DNA from: Selenomonas sp. ND2010
GTDB lineage: Bacteria > Bacillota > Negativicutes > Selenomonadales > Selenomonadaceae
NCBI RefSeq assembly: GCF_000702005.1
Contig: NZ_JNKI01000013.1
Coordinates: 21,282 to 85,281, forward strand
Direction: 5' to 3'
DNA length: 64,000 nt
Shown: one piece after another, positions 16,848 to 26,183 of the stretch
Layout of the letters: the number at the start of each line of letters is the position of its first letter
Numbering within the stretch: position 1 is the stretch's first letter
Made by a program: the position numbers and the translations under genes
The notes under the pieces: model-generated
Databases searched by the model: none
Told to the model about the DNA's origin: nothing
What the model saw: only the letters and a program-made list of their open reading frames with translations

Positions 16848-19800
16848 TCACTTTTGGCTGGCATGAACCAGTTTTTCTGCTTGCAATTGTTCTATCGTTA
16901 AATTTCGCAAGTAAGACTTATGCTCCTCATCTTTTTGATAGACAAAACCGACATGGCGCACAAAAGGTTCAATCGTCGCAATCTTTAAGAGCGGTGTTAC
17001 TACCAACAACTGCAAATCCATTTTACGGAACAATTCAAGACCAAAGCGTGCTGACTCATCCGAACTCTTGAGGAAGGCTTCATCGATCACCACGAATCGG
17101 AACGATTGCTCGCTTGCCCGCTTCCCTTCAAGGCCAAAATTGTATACGATACTTGCCGCCAGTATTGTATAGGCAAGTTTTTCCTTCTGACCGCCTGACT
17201 TACCGCCCGAATCGGTATAATGCTCGTATTCGGCATCCTCTCCAGGTGCTGGGTCACGCCAGCGCTCCGATGCCGCGAAGGTATACCAATTGCGCACGTC
17301 GATGACTTCGCGCCGCCAGCGGGCATCTAATTCCGTATTTCCCGGCCGCCCCTGCAAGCGTTCTAATATCTTTGCCACCTGCTGGAATTTCTGCTCACTG
17401 TAGCTGTCATCCACCGCCCCCGTCAATGCATCATCGGTACAAGCCCGCAAGTCCCGACGGAACTGCTGTATCGTATCACTTACTGCATGACTGCATTCAA
17501 TCTGGATATAACGACCCTCATTGTAGTCAATCTCCGCCAGCGAGCGATTGATTCGCGCAATACGGTCTTCAATTTCCTGGCAGGTATTTTCCAAATGAGT
17601 CTGGAAAAGCGCAATCTGGTTAATGGTGTTTTCCCGCAAGAGTTCGCGGAACCGCCCTTCAAACTTCGGCAGGTCATCGGTGCGCAGACGATTGAGCACG
17701 GCGATATAATCCGCTGCTGCCTCTGGGGAACAGAGAAGGTCTGCACTCACCTCCGGCCACTGCTGTCGGAACCCCGTCATCAGCCGGGTAAGCTCCTCGC
17801 CATGATGGCGAAGAAGATTTTCCTGCTGATGGCCTTCCTCTTGCAGCCAAGCACCAAAGCGGGCCTGCAATTTCTGCCGGCTGGACAGTTCAAAAGTCTG
17901 GTTGGGCAAAGCCTCCGCCATATAGCGTTCCAGCAGCGGATATACCGTGGACTGCACCTCAGCAGGCGTCTCATTCATCAGCTCAGCTTCTACTATCATC
18001 TGTTCCCGGGTACCACGGCAGCGCTCCTGAATCCGGCTAGCTTCATCCCGCTTGGAATTTACATCCTGCTGACAACGTGCCACCTGACGAACCAGCCCCT
18101 GCTCTTCCTCCTGGAGTTTGCGGTAAACATCGTTCTTTTGCCGCAGTTCTTCCACCCGCTGCTTAAGTTTTGCCAGCTGCTGAATCAGCGGCGCAATGTC
18201 AAGCTCCTGAAAGTTCTGGACCTGACCGGCCAGCATGATAGCATCTTTTTCTCCCTGCAGTTTTTTCTGCGCCATCTTGTTCTTACGCAACTTCTGCTGA
18301 AAGAACTTCTGCTCCTCACGGATGTTCTCGCGCTCCTCCTGCAAGGATTGAATTTTGCGCAGATTAGAAAAGCCCAGCACATAATCACGGCGGTTATCGA
18401 GATCCCGACGGTCATCCTTTTCATGACGGCGGCCGTTAATCTTGACCTGTCCCTTGCGGGTCAGGGCGAACTTCGCCTGACGAAATTCCTGCATCGTCTC
18501 ACAGCAAGTATGACGGAATCGGGTATAAAGCTCACTGCTTAACCAATCGCAATAGGCCGACTCTTCTTTTAGCTGCAATTTACGGCAAGCGGCATCCTCA
18601 GGCAGAGTATCCATATCCACCGATTCTACATAGTCCGAAACGCGGAAATACACCAATTTCACATGAAGATTGTGTTGCTCCATCCAGCCAGCGACCTCAC
18701 CGTAATGAGCATCGGAAACCAGCAAAGAAATGCCAAAGCCATGAAGCAGCCGCTCCAAAGCACCTTCCCATTCGGCTTCCGTTTCCTTGACCGCCATAAG
18801 CTCTCCAGCAAAGGGCATCTCATCTTCCGCTAATCCCAAATCCTTACAAAGCTGTTCGCGAATCTTGACATATTTATTCGGGATATTCGATTTGCGCTTT
18901 GCCAGCGATTCGATTTCCTCTGTCAACTGCGTTTCCAGTACCATAGCCTCTTTGCGATTGGCCTCGATAGCGCCACTGTCGGCCATCAGGTCTTCCAGCT
19001 CCTGCTCGATAGACTGCTGACGTTCCTTCATGGCCTGCTGATTCGCGCGGAAATCCTCCGCCGAGGATGGCATCGCCAGCGCAATCAAATCAAGCTGCTG
19101 CTGATATTTTTCCCGCACCAGTTCGCACTGACCCTTTTGCTGCTGACAAAGTTCCAGCTGGTGACGCACCTCGTCCAACTGCTGGCCGCCGTTGCGGGCC
19201 ATTTCCCGGCGGACGCCATCCAGCTGCTGTTGCAGGCCATCACAGTTGTCCTTGGCATCCTGCCAGGCTTTCTGCAGTTCGGCCAATGATGCCTCAGACT
19301 GCTGCAGCATGCTCTCCTGAACCTTATAAGCCTTACCGGCAAACCAGCTGGCCAAATGCTGCTGCATGACCGTATTCTCTCGTTGCTTTTGACCAACAGC
19401 TGCATATTCCTGACCGAGTGTTTCAATCGGCTGCAGGTATTTTTGCTGCTCGCGGGCCCGTTCCACTGCCTGATGCGCTGCCTCAAGGTCATGGTACTGG
19501 CGCAGCATGACCTCGACCTCCTGTTCCGCATCCGGCACTTCGAGCATATTCTGACGAACGAATCCCGTGAGACTGTCGACTTTCTTCATGGAAATTGTCT
19601 GCTGGAACAAATCCATCGCCTGAACCTGACGAATGCCAAAAATCTTACGGAATTCATGACCATACTGCGGATAATCATCGAACGTCTTGATAAACGAATC
19701 GCGTTCGAGCTGCTTGCGGAAGGCGCGCATATCCCCGCCGATAGCGGAAAACCGCTCCGTTATTGAAAGCGTCTTCTGGGCGAGCACATAGAAACGCTTA

Positions 19801-20240
19801 GGCGAAGCGGCCGCCTCATCCGGAAACCAAAAAACCTGCGCCAGCGTCACCGTACGGCCAAAATTCCGGTCCGAAAACACCCCGAGCACGACGCTATACT
19901 GATCTTTGCCACGCAGAGCCTCGGGGCGACCACCGCCATCTTCCGTGCGCTTTTGACCATAGTAACCGCGCACATACGAAGCCAGACTGCGTTCCTTTGC
20001 ACTTGCATCAGCCGCCTTGTTATACGTCACCTTGCGCGGCGGCACCAAAAGCGTGATGATGGCATCGACAAGTGTCGATTTACCGGAACCAACATCACCG
20101 GTCAAAAGCGACGTATCCCCCGACAGGTCCAGCGTCCAGACTTTCCCATCAAAGGTGCCCCAGTTATAGACCTCAAGACGCTGCAGGCGGAAACCGAGTG
20201 GGATGTCTTTAAATTCAGTCGTCGTCTCGAATAAGTTCAT
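16848..20240 (-). CDS. jetC: SMC-like ATPase JetC / MksB
   Basis: Condensin-like motor subunit of the Wadjet (JetABCD) or MksBEF family, which extrudes DNA loops; in full Wadjet this detects and cuts small circular plasmids. The Walker A motif GDVGSGKST is near residue 47. Long coiled coils with a central hinge follow, and at the C-terminus a signature SGGQKEKLA (about 1015) and Walker B FRFVVIDEAF (about 1050). At 1130 residues it matches JetC. It overlaps jetB by 26 nt. Operon order is jetA-jetB-jetC, as in Wadjet type I, but a terminator follows and the nuclease gene jetD is absent from the window. All visible ATPase motifs are intact, so it does not look decayed. Confidence 0.92.
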   Translation of the reverse strand: MNLFETTTEFKDIPLGFRLQRLEVYNWGTFDGKVWTLDLSGDTSLLTGDVGSGKSTLVDAIITLLVPPRKVTYNKAADASAKERSLASYVRGYYGQKRTEDGGGRPEALRGKDQYSVVLGVFSDRNFGRTVTLAQVFWFPDEAAASPKRFYVLAQKTLSITERFSAIGGDMRAFRKQLERDSFIKTFDDYPQYGHEFRKIFGIRQVQAMDLFQQTISMKKVDSLTGFVRQNMLEVPDAEQEVEVMLRQYHDLEAAHQAVERAREQQKYLQPIETLGQEYAAVGQKQRENTVMQQHLASWFAGKAYKVQESMLQQSEASLAELQKAWQDAKDNCDGLQQQLDGVRREMARNGGQQLDEVRHQLELCQQQKGQCELVREKYQQQLDLIALAMPSSAEDFRANQQAMKERQQSIEQELEDLMADSGAIEANRKEAMVLETQLTEEIESLAKRKSNIPNKYVKIREQLCKDLGLAEDEMPFAGELMAVKETEAEWEGALERLLHGFGISLLVSDAHYGEVAGWMEQHNLHVKLVYFRVSDYVESVDMDTLPEDAACRKLQLKEESAYCDWLSSELYTRFRHTCCETMQEFRQAKFALTRKGQVKINGRRHEKDDRRDLDNRRDYVLGFSNLRKIQSLQEERENIREEQKFFQQKLRKNKMAQKKLQGEKDAIMLAGQVQNFQELDIAPLIQQLAKLKQRVEELRQKNDVYRKLQEEEQGLVRQVARCQQDVNSKRDEASRIQERCRGTREQMIVEAELMNETPAEVQSTVYPLLERYMAEALPNQTFELSSRQKLQARFGAWLQEEGHQQENLLRHHGEELTRLMTGFRQQWPEVSADLLCSPEAAADYIAVLNRLRTDDLPKFEGRFRELLRENTINQIALFQTHLENTCQEIEDRIARINRSLAEIDYNEGRYIQIECSHAVSDTIQQFRRDLRACTDDALTGAVDDSYSEQKFQQVAKILERLQGRPGNTELDARWRREVIDVRNWYTFAASERWRDPAPGEDAEYEHYTDSGGKSGGQKEKLAYTILAASIVYNFGLEGKRASEQSFRFVVIDEAFLKSSDESARFGLELFRKMDLQLLVVTPLLKIATIEPFVRHVGFVYQKDEEHKSYLRNLTIEQLQAEKLVHASQK

Positions 20241-20883
20241 CCATCATCTCTCCTTCCTCCCTTTCGCCCTCCACAGTCTCGTCATGACGGGCTTGTCCAT
20301 ACTTTTCATAGGCTTCTAGTTTCTGCGCAAAATCATCCAGCCACTGCGCATCGACAAAGTTGCGCAAAATTGGGCGCACTTCATAATCGGTATCCTGCCC
20401 TTTGATTTTCAGCAAAAATCCCATGCGCACAGCCGCCCGCACGAGATGCTCCACCGATTGACGATATTTCATCTCATTGATCTGAATTGGCAAAAACGGC
20501 TCCATACGGCGTAAAATATCCTCAAAACTGATGACTACGCGGTCACCACCAGCCGCCCGATCGTACTCCGCGAGCACCTTGCGCAGTTGCACCAAAAGCA
20601 TCGATAAATTATAACTCAGCGGATAGCGCGGCACGATATGCGGCAGACCACTGCCTTCTTCCTGCCGCAAATAGGCGTATTCATCCAGCTCATTGATAAT
20701 AAGCGTCAGGCCAATGCGGCGGAAATAATCACGCAGTTCCGTCTGTCTGCCTATAATATCCTGCCAAAGGATCTCGTCCCGACCTCGACTTACAATTCCC
20801 TTTAAAAGCATAACAGCCGCCCGCGAAAAAGCCTGTTCCTGAGGATTCTCCCCACTCGCGACTGCCGTATTGTCCAAATCCAT
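20215..20883 (-). CDS. jetB: DUF4194 protein JetB / MksE
   Basis: KITE-like partner of the condensin complex (DUF4194), with winged-helix character, that bridges JetA to the JetC ATPase. The recognisable core runs about residues 20-190 (GRQTELRDYFRRIGLTL, then YPLSYNLSMLLVQLRKVL). The C-terminal 30 residues are very acidic. At 222 residues it has the usual size. It starts 5 nt after the jetA stop, inside a co-translated set. Confidence 0.9.
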   Translation of the reverse strand: MDLDNTAVASGENPQEQAFSRAAVMLLKGIVSRGRDEILWQDIIGRQTELRDYFRRIGLTLIINELDEYAYLRQEEGSGLPHIVPRYPLSYNLSMLLVQLRKVLAEYDRAAGGDRVVISFEDILRRMEPFLPIQINEMKYRQSVEHLVRAAVRMGFLLKIKGQDTDYEVRPILRNFVDAQWLDDFAQKLEAYEKYGQARHDETVEGEREEGEMMDELIRDDD

Positions 20884-20888
20884 ATCCT

Positions 20889-22355
20889 TTATTTCCTCCG
20901 AAATACGACTCGATTACAAATGGCCATAAGCTTTTGCCCATCGCGCTCAAATAAGATGCGCTCCAAAGCACAGTTGTCAAAAGCCTCAGCCTCCTCATGA
21001 CTGGCCAGTACCAGATATCCCAAAAGCTCCGACAGCCCTTGCTGCAGCGGATGTACCGCCAGCACCTCAGAAAGCGTGACTTCGGGGCGTTCCGCCAAAA
21101 GATCACGGACATTTGCCTGCAACTGTTCCCGATCGACAATAACCTGATTGAAAATAGCCGAAAGCTCTCCATCCTCTCCACTACCCGCCTGCAATACCGG
21201 ACTTACGAGTTTTGTTGCCTGTGGCGGAGCAAATAACCGCCGCTCCATCGGCAGCTGCACCGCCGGTGAAATCTCCCGAATTTCCGTAAACTCTCCGTGA
21301 GGCAGCTGCCCACGCTGATCCACCGCCATCGTTTCAATTCGCTGAATCAACTGATAAATGGTCCGTTCCTCCTGCAGATACGCCTCATCGACATAACGGC
21401 GCAACTGAGCCGACAGCTGGCCAAGCGTCTGCTGCACCGAACCTGCCGCCCGCACCCAATCCCGATTGATCGACATAAGCGGATGCTTAGGAAGCATTTC
21501 CCGAATGGACTCCGTTTGGCTCAGCTGTGCCATCGTCGCACGAAAATCTTCCTGCTGTTGCGAAAGCATTAAATACCGCCAAAACGCCATAAAGCTCCGC
21601 CCCTGCTCCGATTTACGGATGATATCACTCTCGGTGAATATCTTTTCCAGCAGCTCCCCCTTGCCCCGCGTCCACTTGACGACATCATCCTGGACCTTAC
21701 GCGTTAGCTCACGGAAATTCTCCTCAACTTCGCGAAAATCGGCCAAGATTGCCTGCGCCGTACTCTCAGCCTGCAGGAATCGTTCCTTTATCTGTACATC
21801 ATCCAGCTGCGGCTTTACTACACCACTTGCCTCGATTTCCGCCAGTTCCGCTGCGATCTTTTCCTGCTGCTCCTGCAGATACGCCTTGCGATGCTCGACA
21901 TCGGTATCCGTCTCGCGGGCAATTTCGTGCAGCAGATTAAATACCGTGCGCAGCCGTGACTCCGTACCGACAAAATCCTGCTTATGCAAGCTGACCAGCC
22001 ACTCAACCGCCTTCTGCGCTGGAGCAGTGAGGTCAAAATACCAATCATCGTGGTACTCATATTTCCGCAGCCAGCCATGCTCGGTGTCTGACCATATTTC
22101 CAAATAATCCTGAGGAGAACGCCCAAACGCCTCGCCTGCCGTCTGCTGCTGCGCATCGTAAAGGAACATGTCCAGATGTTCCAAAAGTTCCTGGGCTTCA
22201 ATGCCACGACGCTTGCCGGCAATAAACTCCCGGTAAAAAAAAGCCGCAATAAAGGCAGCCTGGTCGGCTGTAAGTAACCGCCAGGCTGCATTATTCAAGC
22301 GCAAGTTGCGCAAATAATCATATGTCATATAATCCGGTATCCCGGCCAAAACCAT
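20889..22355 (-). CDS. jetA: DUF3375 kleisin-like protein JetA / MksF
   Basis: Kleisin subunit of the JetABC/MksFEB complex that closes the SMC ring. The family start TYDYLRNL...NNAAWRLLTADQAAFIAAFFYREF is clear, followed by a helical middle with coiled coil (about 165-240) and a conserved C-terminal region (LSEVLAVHPLQQGLSELLGYL). Length is 488 residues from the ATG at 22355. An internal ATG at 22328 fits the family's usual start better, but neither has a strong ribosome site. It begins 6 nt after the stop of the TauE-like gene, so the two share a transcript. Confidence 0.9.
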   Translation of the reverse strand: MVLAGIPDYMTYDYLRNLRLNNAAWRLLTADQAAFIAAFFYREFIAGKRRGIEAQELLEHLDMFLYDAQQQTAGEAFGRSPQDYLEIWSDTEHGWLRKYEYHDDWYFDLTAPAQKAVEWLVSLHKQDFVGTESRLRTVFNLLHEIARETDTDVEHRKAYLQEQQEKIAAELAEIEASGVVKPQLDDVQIKERFLQAESTAQAILADFREVEENFRELTRKVQDDVVKWTRGKGELLEKIFTESDIIRKSEQGRSFMAFWRYLMLSQQQEDFRATMAQLSQTESIREMLPKHPLMSINRDWVRAAGSVQQTLGQLSAQLRRYVDEAYLQEERTIYQLIQRIETMAVDQRGQLPHGEFTEIREISPAVQLPMERRLFAPPQATKLVSPVLQAGSGEDGELSAIFNQVIVDREQLQANVRDLLAERPEVTLSEVLAVHPLQQGLSELLGYLVLASHEEAEAFDNCALERILFERDGQKLMAICNRVVFRRK

Positions 22356-22361
22356 CGCCCC

Positions 22362-23126
22362 TTATTTGAACAAATCCAACAACTGCTTACCAATCAAGAT
22401 TGTCGTCATAAGGATAAACAGCGGCCGCACATATCCCGTACCCTTAGAAAGCGCCATCCGCGCTCCACACCAAGCGCCGACAATCATCGAAAGCCCCATC
22501 GGAATCGCATAAGAAAAATCCACCAGTCCAAAATACGTAAAAAGCACCGCTGCTGAAATATTGCTGGCAAAATTCAGTGCGCGCGCATTGGCCGCCGCAC
22601 CGATGAAATCAAATCCGACCAGTAAAAAAGCAAACAGCAAAAACGATCCCGTTCCCGGACCGAAAAATCCATCGTAAAAACCGAATAAAAACGCCACGAG
22701 ACACGAAAGCATCAAGAGTCGTGCCGACATACCCGCATAGCGATTTTCTCTTCCCCAGTCCCGTTTGGCGATACTGTAGATAAGCACGGCCACCAACATG
22801 ACCACCACCAACGGACGCAGGATATCCGATGGAATCATGCGCACGGCCAACACACCGATTCCCGACCCGATAAGCGAAATCGGAAACAGCCGCTTGATCA
22901 GCCACATATCCACCTTGCCCGACTTCACAAAAGTCACAAAACTCGTAAGCGCCCCCATGACAGCCGCCGCCTTATTGGTTCCCAGCACGGTCACTGGTGG
23001 CAGCCCGGTCCACATCAGTGCCGGAATCGAAATAAGTCCGCCACCGCCGACTACCGAATCGATAAACGAAGCCATAAAACCAAAAAACACCAGAAATCCC
23101 AGCGTCTGTATATCCAAAAACTCCAT
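22362..23126 (-). CDS. TauE/SafE-family permease
   Basis: Membrane protein of the TauE/SafE (DUF81) family, whose characterised members export sulfite, sulfoacetate or other organic anions. About eight hydrophobic helices and two family signatures are visible: GFMASFIDSVVGGGGLISIP near the start and GFYDGFFGPGTGSF in the second half. The length (254 residues) is typical. It is the first gene of the transcript that continues into jetABC, an unusual partner. A TATAAT box at 23165-23170 lies 40 bp upstream. The substrate is unknown. Confidence 0.9.
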   Translation of the reverse strand: MEFLDIQTLGFLVFFGFMASFIDSVVGGGGLISIPALMWTGLPPVTVLGTNKAAAVMGALTSFVTFVKSGKVDMWLIKRLFPISLIGSGIGVLAVRMIPSDILRPLVVVMLVAVLIYSIAKRDWGRENRYAGMSARLLMLSCLVAFLFGFYDGFFGPGTGSFLLFAFLLVGFDFIGAAANARALNFASNISAAVLFTYFGLVDFSYAIPMGLSMIVGAWCGARMALSKGTGYVRPLFILMTTILIGKQLLDLFK

Positions 23127-23195
23127 CCCCGCACCTCAATCCGTATCAATTCATTCCAGCCCCTATTATAGCAGAAACCCTTCCATACGAAAAGA

Positions 23196-23214
23196 AACCG
23201 CGCGGCGAAGCCGC
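23196..23214 (-). terminator. Probable terminator of the second flagellin gene
   Basis: Short GCGGC-TTC-GCCGC hairpin followed by an imperfect T-rich stretch (GGTTTCTTTTC) on the minus strand. Weaker than the other terminators here. Confidence 0.5.
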
Positions 23215-23233
23215 TGGTGCTCAACTCAATTAC

Positions 23234-25168
23234 CTATCCCTGCAACAAACTCAATACACTACTGCTATTTTGGTTAGCTTGTGCCAGCATTGCCTGTGCC
23301 GACTGAGTCAAGACATTATTCTTAGTATATGCTGTTATCTCCTTCGCCATATTGGCATCGCGGATTACCGACTCGGACGCCTGCGTACTCTCACTGGCCA
23401 CCGTCAAGTTGTCGATAACAAAAGACAATCTGGTCTGATAAGCACCCATCCGCGTATTTTCATTTAGTGAATATTCCAGGGCATCATCCAGTTTTGACAA
23501 TGCCTCCAGCGCTCTCTCCAAGGGATCCATCTGGATATCCGAAATCCCCATAGTATCTGTATCCATACTGTTGATGAAGATACGAAGATTTTCATTGGCC
23601 TTAGTCCCTGTATGAATAATCAAACCAGGATATTCTTCATCTCCAGCCTCACCAAGATAAACTCCATTTTCATCTACGGTTCCGTCATCATATTCGTAAA
23701 CGTATCGATTCGTATACGACGAATAACTCCTGCCATCAAGATTAAACGCTTCTCCATTAACGGTAGCGCCGCCATCTGTCCATATAGTTGCCCCCGAACA
23801 ATTTCCTGCGGAAAAGCTCCCCTTCGATGCCGTTGCCTCTTTTGTCGCCAAAAAAATATAATTTGCTGTTATCGCAACAGTTCCCGAACTCGCCCCATCC
23901 AAAGTAGAGTGCCCAATTGATACCCCCCGTCCATTGCTGTCGGTTGTTATTTTGCCATATATCTTATGAGCAGAAATCGCGATATTCCCGCACGATGCCC
24001 CCCAGCCAGCTCCCACACCAGCTCCATGACAAGTGCCCACTCGTATCTCATCTACATTTTTTATCGTTATATTACCAAAACTGCTGCCAGCCCCAGCACC
24101 AATTGCCGCCCCCCATTCGGACCACGCCTCCAAATAAGACAAGCCAGAAATCTCTAGATTTGCATTCGACTTCTCGCTGGCATCTGTACCAATAGCAGCC
24201 GCCCGTGTATTTCTTCCGCTTCCACCATCCATCATTATTGCCGAAAGTTTGCTATCTTCATCTGCACCATGAATTGCCAATCCGCCACCCGCATGTATAA
24301 TCGCCACATAATCACGAATCGAGTAATTTTCATCACCATTATCGCCCCCAAGTAAAATTACTTCGTTGCGAATGCTTAGATGATTCCCTGTTCCCGTGAA
24401 TTTCACGATGTTGTTGTTCTTTTGCCCAGTGACATCATAAAGGCCATGTGCTTCACTTAAATCCGTCGTTCCTCCTGCGTTTGTTATCTTTACATCATCA
24501 AGCCACAGATTTGCTCCCGGCTGCGTACATTCGATAGCCACACCATAATGAATATCCGTAGAATTTTCTTGGACAATTTTCACATTGGCAGCATTAATCG
24601 TGATTCGCCCTTTATAATTTTGCGGCATCATATAAACGCCATCTTGCGAAATCGTATAATCACCGGTGGTCATCATCACTGTCACGCCGGTTGGTTCGGT
24701 TATACCACCGACTTCATTTTCCATCGCCTCCGCCGGTTGGCGCAAGCTACCATTCAGCAACAACCGGCCATTATAGTTGGTCGTAGCTGCGATTTCATTG
24801 ATGACCGCCAACCGTGAATCTTGCTCCTTTTGGATAATCTGCCGATCAACATCCGAATTGTGGTCATTGGCAGCATTAATTGCTAAAGCCTTCATTTCCC
24901 GCAAATTATCAATGATTTCCTGAATTCCACCTTCTGCTGTGCGAACTAAATTAGCCCCTGTCTGTGAATTGACAATATCCTGATTTAAGCCACGAAGCCG
25001 AACACGCATCTTTTCCGATATCGAATACTCCGACGCACCATCCTGTGCACTAGTATATCGCATCCCCGATGATACTTTTGCCAAGCTCTTCGACAAATCC
25101 TTATTATTCTTATTGAGCTCCCCCAACACCAATTGAGCTGCCATATTGTTCTTTATAACCATTGACAT
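23234..25168 (-). CDS. Flagellin with beta-solenoid-like central domain
   Basis: Second flagellin, 644 residues from an ATG at 25168 behind GGGGG. Conserved N-terminal (about 1-150) and C-terminal (about 560-644, ending NQNSSSVLSLLQG) helical regions are present. The roughly 400-residue insert is unrelated to that of the first flagellin. It is full of short strands and glycine turns with repeats such as AAIGAGAGSSFGNITI, AGVGAGWGASCGNIAI and VSIGHS. This pattern is typical of right-handed beta-helix surface proteins. It would project from the filament surface. A sigma-28-like promoter precedes the gene. Function beyond filament formation, such as adhesion or glycan binding, is speculation. 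Confidence 0.93.
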   Translation of the reverse strand: MSMVIKNNMAAQLVLGELNKNNKDLSKSLAKVSSGMRYTSAQDGASEYSISEKMRVRLRGLNQDIVNSQTGANLVRTAEGGIQEIIDNLREMKALAINAANDHNSDVDRQIIQKEQDSRLAVINEIAATTNYNGRLLLNGSLRQPAEAMENEVGGITEPTGVTVMMTTGDYTISQDGVYMMPQNYKGRITINAANVKIVQENSTDIHYGVAIECTQPGANLWLDDVKITNAGGTTDLSEAHGLYDVTGQKNNNIVKFTGTGNHLSIRNEVILLGGDNGDENYSIRDYVAIIHAGGGLAIHGADEDSKLSAIMMDGGSGRNTRAAAIGTDASEKSNANLEISGLSYLEAWSEWGAAIGAGAGSSFGNITIKNVDEIRVGTCHGAGVGAGWGASCGNIAISAHKIYGKITTDSNGRGVSIGHSTLDGASSGTVAITANYIFLATKEATASKGSFSAGNCSGATIWTDGGATVNGEAFNLDGRSYSSYTNRYVYEYDDGTVDENGVYLGEAGDEEYPGLIIHTGTKANENLRIFINSMDTDTMGISDIQMDPLERALEALSKLDDALEYSLNENTRMGAYQTRLSFVIDNLTVASESTQASESVIRDANMAKEITAYTKNNVLTQSAQAMLAQANQNSSSVLSLLQG

Positions 25169-25208
25169 AATATGACCCCCATAAAAACGACACATATCTA
25201 CAATCTTA

Positions 25209-25235
25209 TTATCGTATTATTTCCTCTTTTTCTTA
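25209..25235 (-). promoter_or_regulatory. Sigma-28-like promoter of the second flagellin
   Basis: TAAG (25232-25235) and TACGATAA (25209-25216) with 15 bp between, close to TAAA-N15-GCCGATAA. The layout matches the first flagellin promoter. Confidence 0.6.
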
Positions 25236-25286
25236 ACAATAAAATAAATAAAGATACAAAACAATAAAAGCCTGCCTTCCTCAACT

Positions 25287-25330
25287 AAAAAAGTTGGCTA
25301 TTGCACACATCCATGCAATAGCCAACTTTT
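25287..25330 (-). terminator. metQ terminator
   Basis: A perfect 17-bp stem (AGTTGGCTATTGC arms) followed by TTTTTT on the minus strand. It ends the amidohydrolase-metNIQ operon. Confidence 0.92.
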
Positions 25331-25336
25331 GACGAA

Positions 25337-26155
25337 TTATTTTTCCTCCGGCACATACCAAAGCCCATTGTTGTTTTTCTTTAAATACTCTTTGAACTCT
25401 GCCGAATGGTAGGCATCGATGATGTCCTTGACCCATTTGGCGTCTTTATCCTGCTCGCGCACGACGAGCTGGAGCAGCAGATGTGGCAGGATGTCCTCGG
25501 TCAGCAGGGCGGTCTGCGGGTCGATTTTGGCATTGTAGACAATCGAACCGGTAATAACGATAAAGTCAAAATCCGTACGCACAGCTGGAATGTTGAGGGA
25601 CTTCATCTCCGTGAACTGCAGATTATAAGGATTTTCGATGATGTCTGCCTGGGTCACCGTCGACAAGTCTTTCTGCGGGTCGAGTTTTATCCAGCCAGCC
25701 TTTTGTAATAGCGCATACGCTCGAGCCGTATTGGCCGCATCATTAGGCACGGCGATACGGTCACCGGCGGCAATTTCCTTCAGATTCGATTTTTTGCCAG
25801 GGTAAATTCCTGCCGGTACCGTAGGAATCGGCGTGACGGCCGCCAATTTTCCGCCCTGCTTCTGATTAAAATTCTCCATATAGGCCGTGTGCTGCTCGAC
25901 ATTAAAGTCCACTTCGCCATCGTTTAGCACCACATCCGCCTGCAGCAAATCCGACATATCCTTACCGACCAGCTTATAGCCTTTCGCTTCCAAAATCGGC
26001 TTGACTCCCTGTTCAAACAATTCCGAGTACGGGCCCTGGGATTTGCTGTATACCAGTTCTTTCTTATCCGCACCATTATCATTCTGCGAGCCGCAGCCTG
26101 CTGCCAATAAAGTCGTAATCGCCAAAGCTGCTGCTATCCATTTTCTAAGTTTCAT
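25337..26155 (-). CDS. metQ: Methionine-binding lipoprotein MetQ
   Basis: Substrate-binding lipoprotein (NlpA family) of the MetNIQ methionine importer. A lipoprotein signal peptide ends in LAAGC, with Cys at about residue 21. Family signatures include DVNVEQH-like (VDFNVEQHTAYM) and the IAVPNDAANTARAL-type motif (IAVPNDAANTARAY). Its 272 residues are typical. It is last in an operon with metI, metN and an M20 amidohydrolase. Related NlpA proteins can bind methionine sulfoxide, N-formylmethionine or other amino acids, so the exact ligand is not certain. Confidence 0.93.
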   Translation of the reverse strand: MKLRKWIAAALAITTLLAAGCGSQNDNGADKKELVYSKSQGPYSELFEQGVKPILEAKGYKLVGKDMSDLLQADVVLNDGEVDFNVEQHTAYMENFNQKQGGKLAAVTPIPTVPAGIYPGKKSNLKEIAAGDRIAVPNDAANTARAYALLQKAGWIKLDPQKDLSTVTQADIIENPYNLQFTEMKSLNIPAVRTDFDFIVITGSIVYNAKIDPQTALLTEDILPHLLLQLVVREQDKDAKWVKDIIDAYHSAEFKEYLKKNNNGLWYVPEEK

Positions 26156-26183
26156 GATATATCATCCTTTCCCAATCATAACA

